From Streptomyces sp. JJ38 (GTDB lineage: Bacteria > Actinomycetota > Actinomycetes > Streptomycetales > Streptomycetaceae), in assembly GCF_019303475.1 (NCBI RefSeq), contig NZ_JABLSI010000027.1, positions 1-64,000 on the forward strand: 64,000 bases of DNA, read 5' to 3'. Positions within the stretch are counted from its first letter, which is position 1. Every line of letters begins with the position of its first letter. Below are positions 27,106 to 35,592 of this stretch, piece after piece. Made by a program: the position numbers and the translations under genes. Under the pieces are notes generated by a model that worked only from the letters and a program-made list of their open reading frames with translations, had not been told where the DNA came from and did not search any database.

Positions 27106-28224
27106 TCAGGCGTCGACCGCCAGCCGGTAGCCGCGCTTGACGACGGTCTGGATCAGCTTGGGCGCGCCGAGCGCCGAGCGCAGCCGGGCCATCGCCGTCT
27201 CGACCGCGTGCTCGTCGCGGCCCGCTCCGGGCAGGGCCCGCAACAGCTCGGCCCGGGGCACGACCCAGCCCGGCCGCGAGGCCAGGGCTCCCAGCAGCGC
27301 CATCCCGGCGGGCGGGACGGGCCGCAGCTCGCCGTCCACGACGACGGCGTGCCCACGGATCTCCAGCACCCTGCCGCCGACCGGCAGCGGCGTGGAGCGG
27401 GCGGGCAGCTCGGCGCACAGGAGCTGGACGAGCGGGCCCAGCCGGAAGCGCTCGGGCTGGCGGGTGGGGACGTCCGCCCCTTCCAGCACGGCGCCGGTGA
27501 CGGGGCCGACGCAGACGGGCAGCACCTCGCCGCGCAGGGCCTCCAGCAGTTCCTCGCGCAGGCCCCGCTCCTCGGCCCGTCGCAGCAGGGACAGGGCGGC
27601 GGGGGCGCTGGTGAAGGTGACGCAGTCCAGGGCGCCGGAGCAGGTGGCGTCGATGAGCCGGTCGAGCGCGGTGGGGTCGTCGGGCGGGAGCCAGCGGTAC
27701 ACGGGGACGCAGACGACCTCGGCGCCGGCCGTGCGCAGCGCCTCGACGAACCCGGGCTGCGGCTCCCCGTGCAGCTGCACGGCGACGCGGCGTCCGGTCA
27801 GGTCACCGGCGAGGAGCCGCTCGCGCACCTCGGCCATCGACTCCGACGGCGGGTACCAGTCCTCGGTGAGCCCTGCGGCCCGGATCGCGCCGCGCACCTT
27901 GGGGCCGCGGGCGAGCAGCTCGGCGTCGTCCAGGCGGCGCAGCAGGTCCTCACCCAGCCCCCAGCCGTGGGCGGCCTCCACCCAGCCGCGGAAGCCGATG
28001 GCGGTGGTGGCGATGACGGTGTCGGGGGGCGAGTCGAGGAGCAGCCGGGTGGCGTCGAGCAGCTCGGTGTCGTCCGCGAGCGGCACGATCCGCAGCGCGG
28101 GCGCGTGCTGGACGGTGGCGCCGCGGCGTTCCAGGAGCGCGATCAGTTCCTCGGCCCTGCGGGCCGCGGTGACGCCGATCGTGAAGCCCTCGAGGGGCTT
28201 GATGTCGTGCGCGTGTTCTTGCAT
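27106..28224 (-). CDS. nnaR: NnaR-type nitrate assimilation regulator (HemD-like domain + winged helix)
   Basis: A 372-residue two-domain protein. Residues ~10-260 form a uroporphyrinogen-III synthase (HemD)-like domain; ~275-370 form an OmpR-type winged helix (GDELRPVPPAG-like start, ending KLIQTVVKRGYRLAV). In S. coelicolor this architecture is NnaR, which cooperates with GlnR at nitrate/nitrite assimilation genes. It is unlikely to serve haem synthesis. It is preceded by narK on the same strand. Its 5' region carries a GlnR-like box and a 10-base inverted repeat. Confidence 0.9.
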   Translation of the reverse strand: MQEHAHDIKPLEGFTIGVTAARRAEELIALLERRGATVQHAPALRIVPLADDTELLDATRLLLDSPPDTVIATTAIGFRGWVEAAHGWGLGEDLLRRLDDAELLARGPKVRGAIRAAGLTEDWYPPSESMAEVRERLLAGDLTGRRVAVQLHGEPQPGFVEALRTAGAEVVCVPVYRWLPPDDPTALDRLIDATCSGALDCVTFTSAPAALSLLRRAEERGLREELLEALRGEVLPVCVGPVTGAVLEGADVPTRQPERFRLGPLVQLLCAELPARSTPLPVGGRVLEIRGHAVVVDGELRPVPPAGMALLGALASRPGWVVPRAELLRALPGAGRDEHAVETAMARLRSALGAPKLIQTVVKRGYRLAVDA

Positions 28225-28261
28225 GGGATGGTCCTCGACCCTTGGCGTTCAAGACCGTGGG

Positions 28262-28295
28262 ACCGAGCCTGCCGGGAGTGCGTGACAGGCTCGGT
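28262..28295 (-). promoter_or_regulatory. 10-bp perfect inverted repeat in nnaR leader
   Basis: ACCGAGCCTG (28262-28271) and CAGGCTCGGT (28286-28295) are perfect inverted repeats with a 14-base spacer, between the GlnR-like box and the nnaR ATG (28224). It could be an operator, possibly autoregulatory, or an RNA hairpin. Confidence 0.5.
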
Positions 28296-28303
28296 TCCGC
28301 TGG

Positions 28304-28319
28304 GTTTCCCCCTTGTTAC
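28304..28319 (-). promoter_or_regulatory. GlnR-like box upstream of nnaR
   Basis: On the minus strand the sequence reads GTAAC-aagggg-GAAAC, an exact match to the GlnR half-pattern gTnAc-n6-GaAAc. It lies 80-95 bases before the nnaR ATG. Confidence 0.65.
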
Positions 28320-28342
28320 GTGACGTTTCGTATGGGCGTCGC

Positions 28343-28374
28343 CCGGCCGCCCCCTGGTCGACGGGGGCGGCCGG
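28343..28374 (-). terminator. narK terminator hairpin
   Basis: A perfect 12-base GC stem (28343-28354 with 28363-28374) and 8-base loop, 26 bases after the narK stop. It suggests nnaR is mainly transcribed from its own promoter. Confidence 0.8.
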
Positions 28375-28399
28375 CTGTGACGGGGATCGCGCGGGCGGT

Positions 28400-29794
28400 T
28401 CAGACCCGCGCGAACGAGGGGCGCTCCTCGGACTGTTCCGTGGCACCGGCGCCTCCCGCCACCGTACGCGTCCGCCCGCCGCCGACCGGGCGCCGCAGGT
28501 AGACGGCCCAGGTGACGACGAAGCAGACCGCGTAGAAGACGAGGAAGGCGGCGAAGGCGCTGATGCCGGTGCCGGTGGAGAGGAAGGACTGCCGGAAGGC
28601 GAGGTTGATGCCGAGCCCGCCGAGGCCGCCCACCGCGCCGATGACGCCGATGGCCGCGCCGGAGAGCCGTCGGCCGTAGTGGTTGGCCTCCTCGCCGACG
28701 AGCCCCAGGATGCGGGCCTTGGCCTGGAAGATGCCGGGGATCATCTTGTACGTCGAGCCGTTGCCCACGCCGGTGAGGACGAACAGCACGATGAAGCCCG
28801 AGAGGAAGAGCCCCAGGGACTCCTGGACGGACGCCAGGAGGATGACGGCGGTGGCCAGGCCCATCGCGGCGAAGTTCCACAGAGTGATGCGGGCGCCGCC
28901 GTAGCGGTCGGCGAGCCAGCCGCCCAGCGGCCGGATGAGCGAGCCCAGCAGCGGGCCGATGAAGGTCAGCGAGGCGGCCTGGAGCGGGGTGCGGTCGAAC
29001 TGGTTCTGCAGGACGAGCCCGAAGGCGAAGCTGTATCCGATGAAGGAGCCGAAGGTTCCGATGTAGAGGAACGACATGATCCAGGTGTGGGCGTCGCGCG
29101 CCGTCTCCTTGAACGCCCCGCTGTCGTTCTTCATGACGGCGAGGTTGTCCATCCGCAGCCAGGCGAAGGTGGCGGACACGACGACGAGCGGCAGGTAGAT
29201 CGACAGCAGCACCCGGGGCTGACCGTCACCCGCGACCGCGATGACCGCGAGCGTGACGAGCTGGATCGCCGCGACGCCGATGTTGCCGCCGCCGGCGTTG
29301 AGGCCGAGCGCCCAGCCCTTCTTGTGGAGCGGGAAGAAGGCGTTGATGTTGGTCATCGACGAGGCGAAGTTACCGCCACCGACACCCGTCAGCAGCGCCA
29401 CCACCATGAACGTCGTGTAGGACGTCCCCGGCTCCATGACGATGAAGGCGGCTACGCCCGGCACCAGGAGCAACCCGGCCGACATGACGGTCCAGTTCCG
29501 TCCGCCGAACCGGGCGACGGCGAAGGTGTAGGGGACGCGGACGCACGCGCCGACCAGCGTCGCCATGGCCACGAGGAAGAACTTGCCGGCCGGGTCGATG
29601 CCGTACTCGGGGCCCATGAAGAGCACCAGCACGGACCACAGGGACCAGATCGAGAAGCCGATGTGCTCCGAAATCACGGAGAAGAGCAGATTGCGGTTGG
29701 CGATCTTCGCGCCCTTCTCCTTCCAGAACGTGTCGTTCTCCGGCTCCCAGTGCTGGATCCACCGGCCGCCGCCTGGCGTCTTTCGGGCTGTCAT
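28400..29794 (-). CDS. narK: NarK-family nitrate/nitrite transporter (MFS)
   Basis: A 464-residue major facilitator of the nitrate/nitrite porter family, with about 12 membrane helices. Diagnostic segments are FSVISEHIGFSIWSLWSVLVLF, the nitrate-signature GVGGGNFASSMTNINAFFP (about 118-136) and GNGSTYKMIPGIF (second signature). It moves nitrate in and/or nitrite out. GGGAGG precedes ATG 29794. The GlnR-like box upstream and the NnaR regulator downstream place it in nitrogen assimilation. Confidence 0.93.
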   Translation of the reverse strand: MTARKTPGGGRWIQHWEPENDTFWKEKGAKIANRNLLFSVISEHIGFSIWSLWSVLVLFMGPEYGIDPAGKFFLVAMATLVGACVRVPYTFAVARFGGRNWTVMSAGLLLVPGVAAFIVMEPGTSYTTFMVVALLTGVGGGNFASSMTNINAFFPLHKKGWALGLNAGGGNIGVAAIQLVTLAVIAVAGDGQPRVLLSIYLPLVVVSATFAWLRMDNLAVMKNDSGAFKETARDAHTWIMSFLYIGTFGSFIGYSFAFGLVLQNQFDRTPLQAASLTFIGPLLGSLIRPLGGWLADRYGGARITLWNFAAMGLATAVILLASVQESLGLFLSGFIVLFVLTGVGNGSTYKMIPGIFQAKARILGLVGEEANHYGRRLSGAAIGVIGAVGGLGGLGINLAFRQSFLSTGTGISAFAAFLVFYAVCFVVTWAVYLRRPVGGGRTRTVAGGAGATEQSEERPSFARV

Positions 29795-29869
29795 CACGTC
29801 GCCTCCCTGGCACACGTCGTCATCGCCTGTTGAAAGTAGACGGCACGGGTTTCGAGGCTGTGGCGTGAA

Positions 29870-29896
29870 GTGACGTAGGCGAAACCTCGCGCTCAC
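29870..29896 (+). promoter_or_regulatory. GlnR-like box upstream of narK
   Basis: The plus strand reads GTGAC-gtaggc-GAAAC-ctcgcg-CTCAC, fitting the GlnR pattern gTnAc-n6-GaAAc-n6-gTnAc with one deviation. It lies 76-102 bases upstream of narK, and overlaps the end of the gap to the next gene by only its last bases. Confidence 0.65.
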
Positions 29897-30847
29897 CTAG
29901 CCGACAGCCGCCCGGTGAGCCCGCCGTGGCAGGCAGAGCACGGCGGTGATCGCCAGCTCGTACAGCGCGCACTCCGCGCCCGGCGCCGGGCCGGGGCCCG
30001 CGCCGAGGAGCCGCGGCCCGGCCTCGGTGAGGACGACGGCCGCGTGCGTGAGGCCCACCTGGTGGTCCACCGCCTCCAGGGTCGAGGTGACCAGGCGCCG
30101 CACGGCGCGCACGGCGGGGACGTCCAGCCCGTCCACGGTCTCGTCGTCGACGCCGTCCGCCATGCCGCCGCGCCCGGCCGGGGCGCCGCAGGCGGTGGAC
30201 GGGAAACCGGCGGGGGCGATGCCGTGGATCGTGTGCGCGCCGCCGAAGGAGTGGGCGCACACGTCGTAGACCGGGCCGACGAGGACCTCCTCCACCAGGA
30301 GTCGTCCCTCCTCCAGGGCCAGGGAGCCGGCCAGCTCCACCGCCTCGGCCGGGCCCTGGAGGACGCGCGGGCGGCCGGTGGCCGGCCGGACGAGACAGGG
30401 GTAGCCGATCCGCTGGGCGGCGCCCGACAGGCCCGCGGCGTCGGTCCGCTCGGCCCGCACGGGGAAGGAGGTGTACCGGTTGGCCAGCGCGCGCAGGGCC
30501 GCCGGGTCGGTCAACGCGCGTAGCGGTCCCGGTGGGTTGCCGGGCAGGCGGAGCAGCGCGTTGGCGTAGCCGGCCTGGAGGGCGGCGGGGGCGTCGAAGC
30601 CGAACACCGAGACCTGCGGCTGGCCCGCGAAGGGGGCGAGGAGGTCGAGCAGCCGCCCGCGGTCGCTCCAGTCGCACTCGGCGGCCTCGTCGGCGTCGGC
30701 GAGGGCGCGCCGCATGCCCGGGGCGGCGAGGTCGGGGCCGACGACCACCGTCCTGGCCCCGGCCGTCCGGGCCGCTCTGACGGCCTCGCCGCGCGGACTC
30801 AGGAGCACGGCCGTGGGCGGGTGCGCGGCTGGATGCGCGGGACTCAC
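29897..30847 (-). CDS. ATP-grasp-like protein, possibly degenerate
   Basis: About 316 residues resembling carbamoyl-phosphate synthase/biotin carboxylase ATP-grasp ligases. There is an N-terminal Rossmann-like part (AARTAGARTVVVGPDLAAP), a central IGYPCLVRPATG resembling the ATP-grasp lysine strand but with Arg where the ATP-binding Lys usually is, and EEVLVGPVYDVCAHSF like the E-E-F strand. The function is unknown and activity is uncertain. GTG 30847 follows TGGGGGA; a longer start at GTG 30889 is possible. It lies upstream of narK in the same direction with about 100 bases between. Confidence 0.65.
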   Translation of the reverse strand: MSPAHPAAHPPTAVLLSPRGEAVRAARTAGARTVVVGPDLAAPGMRRALADADEAAECDWSDRGRLLDLLAPFAGQPQVSVFGFDAPAALQAGYANALLRLPGNPPGPLRALTDPAALRALANRYTSFPVRAERTDAAGLSGAAQRIGYPCLVRPATGRPRVLQGPAEAVELAGSLALEEGRLLVEEVLVGPVYDVCAHSFGGAHTIHGIAPAGFPSTACGAPAGRGGMADGVDDETVDGLDVPAVRAVRRLVTSTLEAVDHQVGLTHAAVVLTEAGPRLLGAGPGPAPGAECALYELAITAVLCLPRRAHRAAVG

Positions 30848-31337
30848 CACGCGATCCCCCAGGAGGCCGTCAAGCCGAGGTATATGCACTGGCGTTGGGT
30901 TCGGCGACGGGTGCTAGCACCCCCGCCTGGCACCAGCGTGATCATGGCGTCTCCGCATGCGTCGACAGGCCGACGGCTGGTCAGGCCGGGCCGATTGCCG
31001 CCCGCCAACCGAGTGTGCGGGCGTCACACGGGCACATCACATCACCAGTTCGTTGCCGAGGGCAAGGGCCTCGCACATGCCGAATGTGCACCGCCTGTAC
31101 GGGTGTCGTGACTCCGGGAACGCGTACCCGCCTGGACGTCCCGCGGCAGGCCGCCAACGCGAGGAACCCGGCAAGGGCACGCGCGGGCACCCGCTCATCG
31201 ACAGCTGTCCGCCGGGGAGTTCCAGCCCTCCGGCTGAATCCGGCGGTGTGGCCTGGGGCTCGGTCAGCGCGCTCGACGACGCGGGACAAGAAGCCGCAGA
31301 ACGGGCGGCCCGCCCGTCACACCCTGACGCCCCCTCA
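30848..31337. other. 490-base gap with no supported gene
   Basis: Several open frames cross this region but none has a ribosome-binding site or recognisable family. It should contain the promoter for the ATP-grasp-like gene. I see no repeat or terminator I can support. Confidence 0.35.
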
Positions 31338-31646
31338 TCAGGACGACGCCACCAGCGGCTTCGCCTGCGGCTCGACCATGTCCAGGTACTCGGCGTGCCG
31401 CTTGATCCAGCCGGTGACATACGGGCAGGTGGGCCGGACGAGCAGCCCCTCGGCCCGGAGCTCGTCCAGCGCTCCGCGCGCCAGCGCGCTCGCGACGCCC
31501 CGCCCCTCGAACTCGGCGTCCACCTCGGTGTGGATCAGTTCGCGCACCCGGCCGGTGTCCCGGTAGGCGACGACCGCCGCCACCCGGTCACCGAGATGCG
31601 CCTCGAACCGGTGCTGACCGGTGGCGTTCACGATCTCGACATCCAC
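31338..31646 (-). CDS. GNAT N-acetyltransferase, small YjdJ type
   Basis: A 102-residue one-domain GCN5-related acetyltransferase of the COG2388/YjdJ type. Motifs are LIHTEVDAEFEGRGVASALARGALDELR (acetyl-CoA-binding R/Q-x-x-G-x-G/A loop as EGRGVAS) and RPTCPYVTGWIKRHAEYLD at the end, both diagnostic. The substrate is unknown. The GTG start (31646) follows GGAGGGG at good spacing. Confidence 0.88.
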   Translation of the reverse strand: MDVEIVNATGQHRFEAHLGDRVAAVVAYRDTGRVRELIHTEVDAEFEGRGVASALARGALDELRAEGLLVRPTCPYVTGWIKRHAEYLDMVEPQAKPLVASS

Positions 31647-31971
31647 GGAAAACCCCTCCAGGGGAGCGAAACCCTCTCGGCAAGCCGCAGCCCCGCACCC
31701 GCGGGGCCACGGTGTCGGGTGTCTTCGACGCCCTGCTGGAGGCCGCGCCCTAGAACGTCCCCCGTCGACGCGGCGCAGCAGCGCTCTGCCACATCAGGAT
31801 CACGCCACCTCCTCTTTCCCTCGGAGGCTGTACTCCCAGGTTACGCCCGTGTCCGGCGTCGGGCGAGGGGCGATCCGCCCCCTCAGACGCACCGCATCGC
31901 GGCGAGGCTTGACGCACAAAGCTAATGGTCTTAGCTTTGAGGCTATACAGAGTAGCCAATGGAGGCTCCCC
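31647..31971. promoter_or_regulatory. 325-base gap with hydrolase/TetR promoter at its right end
   Basis: The left 250 bases show nothing I can support. The right end holds the promoter/operator at 31909-31957. Confidence 0.5.
31909..31957 (+). promoter_or_regulatory. Promoter with TetR-type operator for hydrolase operon
   Basis: TTGACG (31909-31914), 17 bases, then TAGCTT (31932-31937) form a near-consensus promoter. AAAGCTAA-tggtc-TTAGCTTT (31918-31938), a perfect 8-base inverted repeat, overlaps the -10. A second repeat, GGCTA-n7-TAGCC, follows at 31941-31957. The AT-rich palindrome is the likely operator of the TetR gene in the same operon. Confidence 0.75.
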
Positions 31972-32814
31972 ATGACCGCCACGACGCGATTCCTGGACCT
32001 CGACGAGGGCAGGCTGGCCTACGACGTCACCGGGGAGGGCCCGCTCCTCGTGCTGGCGCCGGGCCTCGGTGACGTCCGCGCCGCCTACCGCTTCCTCACA
32101 CCGGCCCTGGTGACGGCCGGATACCGCGTCGCCACGGTCGACCTGCGCGGCCATGGGGAGTCCAGTACCGGCTGGCCGTCGCACTCACGCACCGACGTCG
32201 CCGGTGACCTCGTCGCCCTCGTCCGGCACCTCGGCGGCGGCCCGGCCGTCATCGTCGGCGCCTCGTTCTCCGGTGGCGCCGCCACCATCGCCGCCGCCCG
32301 GCACCCCGCCGACGTCCGCGCGGTCGTGGAGATCGGCCCCGGCACCCGCAAACCCGCCATCGGCCCGCGCGACCTGAGCCCACGGCTGCTCCACGGCCTC
32401 GCCCTCATCGGCGGCGCCGCACTCCTGCGCAGCGTCCCCCTCTGGAAGCGCTACCAGCGCCTCGCCTACCCCGGCGCCCGCCCGGCCGACTTCGAGGTCG
32501 TCCTCGCCGCCCTCTCCGCCAAGCTCCGCGAGCCGGGCCGCATGGCCGCCCTCTCCGCCATGGCCCTCTCCTCCCCCGCCGACGCGCAGGCGGCGCTGCC
32601 CGACGTCGCCGTCCCGGCCCTCGTCGTCATGGGCACCCGCGACCCGGACTTCCCCGACCCGCGCGCCGAGGCCGAGGCCGTCGCCGCCGCGATGCCGCCC
32701 GGCCGGGCGCACGTCGCCATGATCGAGGGCTCCGGGCACTACCCGCACGCCCAGCACCCCGAGACCGTCGCCGCCGCGATCCTGTCCTTCCTCGGGGAGC
32801 AGGCCCGTGCCTAG
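31972..32814 (+). CDS. Alpha/beta hydrolase
   Basis: A 280-residue alpha/beta-hydrolase-fold enzyme. The nucleophile elbow is GASFSGG (Ser about 88), the acid is probably Asp in MGTRDPDFPDPRA, and the His is in EGSGHYPHAQHPE. LRGHGES fits the family. The specific substrate is unknown. GGAGG precedes ATG 31972. Its stop overlaps the TetR gene by 8 bases. Confidence 0.9.
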   Translation: MTATTRFLDLDEGRLAYDVTGEGPLLVLAPGLGDVRAAYRFLTPALVTAGYRVATVDLRGHGESSTGWPSHSRTDVAGDLVALVRHLGGGPAVIVGASFSGGAATIAAARHPADVRAVVEIGPGTRKPAIGPRDLSPRLLHGLALIGGAALLRSVPLWKRYQRLAYPGARPADFEVVLAALSAKLREPGRMAALSAMALSSPADAQAALPDVAVPALVVMGTRDPDFPDPRAEAEAVAAAMPPGRAHVAMIEGSGHYPHAQHPETVAAAILSFLGEQARA

Positions 32815-33394
32815 GGCCGGCCTGACCACCGCGGCCGTCGTCGAGCACGCCGTCCGCCTCATCGACGACTCCGGACCCGCGGCCCTGACCCTGGGCGCCG
32901 TCGCCCAGCGCGCGGGCGTGGCCGCCCCGTCCCTCTACAAACACGTCGGCGGCCTCGCCCAACTCCGGCTGCTCATCTCGGTGCGCGTGCTGGACGAGCT
33001 GGCCGAGCGCACCGCGGCCGCCGTCCTCGGACGCTCCGGGGACGAGGCCCTCGCCGCCTTCCTGCACGCCTACCGCGCCTACGTCCGCACCCACCCGAGT
33101 CGGTACACCGCCCTCCAGCAGCAGCCCGAGCCCGCACTCGACGCCGCCGCCGGGCGCCTGCTCGACGTCCTGCTCGCCGTGCTGCGCGGGCGCGGCCTGC
33201 GCGGTTCCGTGGCCGTCCACGCCGCCCGCTGCCTGCGCTCCGCCGCGCACGGGTTCGCCGTCCTGGAGGCGGCCGACGGCTTCGGCCTCCCCGAGGACCT
33301 CGACACCAGCTACACGGTCCTGGTCGGCGCGCTCACCGCCGGGCTCCCACGGGCCGACGGCACCTCCCCGCCGTCGGGGGACGCGACGGCCTGA
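32807..33394 (+). CDS. TetR-family regulator of the hydrolase operon
   Basis: A 195-residue TetR repressor. The helix-turn-helix is at about 20-45 (TLGAVAQRAGVAAPSLYKHVGG), and the C-terminal ligand domain is of the WHG type. The GTG start lies inside the hydrolase gene end, so the two are co-translated. The operator at 31918-31938 suggests autorepression, with an inducer probably related to the hydrolase substrate. Confidence 0.88.
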   Translation: MPRAGLTTAAVVEHAVRLIDDSGPAALTLGAVAQRAGVAAPSLYKHVGGLAQLRLLISVRVLDELAERTAAAVLGRSGDEALAAFLHAYRAYVRTHPSRYTALQQQPEPALDAAAGRLLDVLLAVLRGRGLRGSVAVHAARCLRSAAHGFAVLEAADGFGLPEDLDTSYTVLVGALTAGLPRADGTSPPSGDATA

Positions 33395-33410
33395 CGGCCG
33401 CGCGTCGGGC

Positions 33411-34247
33411 TCACCTGGTGCCGATGCCCACGTTCATCGGGTTCGTCAGCAGGGCGGGGCCGTCCCCACCCGCGCGCTCACGCAGCCTGGCCGCCAGCTC
33501 GTGCCGGACGGCGCGGCGGTGCTCCCGGAGCACCGACGCGGCCATCATGGCCCCGATGGGGTGCCCGGACGCCACGATCTCCCACAGGTGCTCGGGCGAG
33601 CCGATCTCCATCGTCCAGTCGACCGTCTCCACCCGGACGTCCCGCAGCCCACTGTCGGACAGCTCCTGGCGCATCCGCTCGGGATCGGCCAGCTGGAACG
33701 GTGGTGGCGGCGGGTCCAGCGGCGGGGTGAAGCCGGGCACGGCCGCGGAGACGGCCGCGACGAAGAAGCCGATGACCTCCGTGCGGGGCGGCGGCGCCCC
33801 GAACGCGGCCACCATGACCCGCCCGCCCGGCTTCGTCACCCGGACCATCTCCGCCAGCCCGCGGCGCAGCTCGGGCAGCATGGTGACGCCGTTGAGCGAA
33901 CCCGTGAGGTCGAAGGCGCCGTCGTCGAGGTCGAGGGCCTGGGCGTCCATCACCCGCGCCTCCACCCCGAGCAGCCCCTCGTCACGGGCCCGCGCGGCGA
34001 GCCGGGCCACCATCTCGGGCGAGAAGTCCGCCGCGAGGACCTGTGCGCCCATCCGCGCGGCCGGGACGGCCAGCGCCCCCGTGCCGGCGGCGACGTCCAG
34101 GAACCGCTCGTCCGGCCGCAGCCCGGCCAGCCGCAGGAGCCGCTCGCCCAGGGACAGGTTCAGCGGGGTGATGTTCTCGTCGAACGACTCCGCGAGCCCG
34201 TCCCACGCCTGGGCGGTGGGCTCCCGCAGCGGTGCCGGCATCGTCAT
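33411..34247 (-). CDS. SAM-dependent methyltransferase (class I)
   Basis: A 278-residue class I methyltransferase. The SAM motif is FLDVAAGTGALAVPAA (about 50-65), followed by VLAADFSPEMV and a post-motif VTKPGGRVMVAAFG. The C-terminus lacks a recognisable substrate domain. The ATG at 34247 follows GGGAGG and overlaps the stop of the upstream hydrolase (ATGA), so the pair is coupled. The substrate is unknown. Confidence 0.88.
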   Translation of the reverse strand: MTMPAPLREPTAQAWDGLAESFDENITPLNLSLGERLLRLAGLRPDERFLDVAAGTGALAVPAARMGAQVLAADFSPEMVARLAARARDEGLLGVEARVMDAQALDLDDGAFDLTGSLNGVTMLPELRRGLAEMVRVTKPGGRVMVAAFGAPPPRTEVIGFFVAAVSAAVPGFTPPLDPPPPPFQLADPERMRQELSDSGLRDVRVETVDWTMEIGSPEHLWEIVASGHPIGAMMAASVLREHRRAVRHELAARLRERAGGDGPALLTNPMNVGIGTR

Positions 34248-35131
34248 GGTCGTCCTCCCTCCGCCAGGGCGGCGCGCAGCGCCGTCAGAAACGCTTCCAG
34301 CCGCTCCAGCGCGGGATCGTCGCCGGAGCCGTCGATGATGTGCAGCGGCCAGCCGTAGCGCTCGTGCGCCGCCTGCGCGCCCCGCAGCCGCGCCTGCCGG
34401 TCCTCCCGCCCCCAGATGAGCGACGTGGGCACCGTGACGCGGGCCAGCTCCTCCTCCGGGATCGCCGGGAGCGCCAGTCGGAGGAAGAGGCTGCGCAGCG
34501 CCGCCCGCTGCCGTCGCGTCCGCGCGGCGGCCAGCACCTGGGTCTCGAACGCCGTCACAGCGGCGCCGAGTTCGTCCCGCACCCGGTCCGGCTCCACCGC
34601 GCGCCGCCGGAACAGCCGGTCGCGGGACCGCTCGGTCGGCCGGGCGGCGAAGCCCGCGAGGGCGAGGGCGAAGCCCGGTTCCGGACGGAACCGCGTGAGC
34701 CCGTAGGAGTCCACGAGGACGAGCCGGGCGAGCCGGTCCGGGTGGGCGGCGGCGAACCGCGCCGCGATGGCTCCCCCGAGCAGGTGGCCGACGACGGTCG
34801 GCGGCTCGGCGCAGGTCTGCGCGATCAGCTCGTCCAGCCACCGCACGGTCCGGTCGGCGTCCAGCCGCCCGTCGGCCTCACCGGACGAACCGTGCCCGGG
34901 GAGGTCCGGCGCCACGACCCGGTGCGCCCCCCTCAGCGCCGGGATCACGCCGAACCAGCACGCCGCGAACTCCCCCGGCCCGTGCAGCAGGACGACCGGC
35001 GGCCCCTCGCCACCCACCAGCACGGCGGTGCGCACTCCCGCACACCGCAGCTCCCGCTCCGTGACGGCCACCTCCCCGAGCAGCCGTTCCTCGGCTCCGA
35101 GAGCGGTCACGACGGGGATCACCTTCCGCAC
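34244..35131 (-). CDS. Alpha/beta hydrolase
   Basis: A 295-residue alpha/beta hydrolase. LLHGPGEFAACW is the oxyanion region, PDLPGHGSSG follows, and the elbow reads VVGHLLGGAIA. The usual catalytic Ser is therefore replaced by Leu (GHLLG instead of GHSLG). This argues for a non-hydrolytic or altered role. GTG 35131 was chosen for GGTGGA upstream. It is coupled to the downstream methyltransferase and overlaps the upstream small gene by 13 bases. Confidence 0.82.
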   Translation of the reverse strand: MRKVIPVVTALGAEERLLGEVAVTERELRCAGVRTAVLVGGEGPPVVLLHGPGEFAACWFGVIPALRGAHRVVAPDLPGHGSSGEADGRLDADRTVRWLDELIAQTCAEPPTVVGHLLGGAIAARFAAAHPDRLARLVLVDSYGLTRFRPEPGFALALAGFAARPTERSRDRLFRRRAVEPDRVRDELGAAVTAFETQVLAAARTRRQRAALRSLFLRLALPAIPEEELARVTVPTSLIWGREDRQARLRGAQAAHERYGWPLHIIDGSGDDPALERLEAFLTALRAALAEGGRP

Positions 35132-35427
35132 GGCTCCACCTCGCAAAGCCCGACCCGGTTCAGCGCCGTCCCCGGCGCGCGGTGCGCGGTGCGCGCGGGC
35201 GCGCACTCCCCCGTCCACCGGTGGTACGGCCGCTGCCGGGCCGGAACGCCGTCCTCGTCGCGCCCCACCAGGCAGACGGCCGTCGGGTGCGGTGGGAGGG
35301 CGTCCGGGCCGAACGCGGCCTGACGGCCCGCCTCGGCCAGCCAAGCGGGGGCGTCTTCCCACCGCCGCCGCCCCAAGGCCCGCCGACCGTCCTCGACCGC
35401 GCCGACCATGGCCCGCATACCTCGCAT
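35119..35427 (-). CDS. Small hypothetical protein upstream of hydrolase/methyltransferase
   Basis: A 102-residue frame with strong third-position GC bias and overlap with the next gene. The start of VEDGRRALGRRRWEDAPAWL recalls the helical repeat used in LuxR-type regulators, so it may be a truncated relative. No domain is recognised. ATGs at 35427, 35418 and 35409 are all possible starts. If real, it heads a three-gene operon. Confidence 0.45.
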   Translation of the reverse strand: MRGMRAMVGAVEDGRRALGRRRWEDAPAWLAEAGRQAAFGPDALPPHPTAVCLVGRDEDGVPARQRPYHRWTGECAPARTAHRAPGTALNRVGLCEVEPCGR

Positions 35428-35592
35428 TTTACGCCCGAGCCGCCCGCCGGACCCCGCCGAAAGCGCCCGAGCCGGACACACACGCGGCCGGGCGCCGCAG
35501 CACCCTTGCGAAGCCGTCGGGGCCGGGGCTTCACTGTGCGTCACCCCTTACCCGGGGCTGTCCGAACGTTCCGTTCCAGCGAAGGGCTTCTC

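Noticed and set aside
27106..28224. hemD haem-biosynthesis gene
   Set aside because: The fused C-terminal winged helix and narK neighbour identify an NnaR-type regulator.
30981..31289. 102-codon minus-strand frame in the gap between the ATP-grasp and GNAT genes
   Set aside because: No ribosome-binding site, no recognisable family and Arg-rich shadow-like composition.
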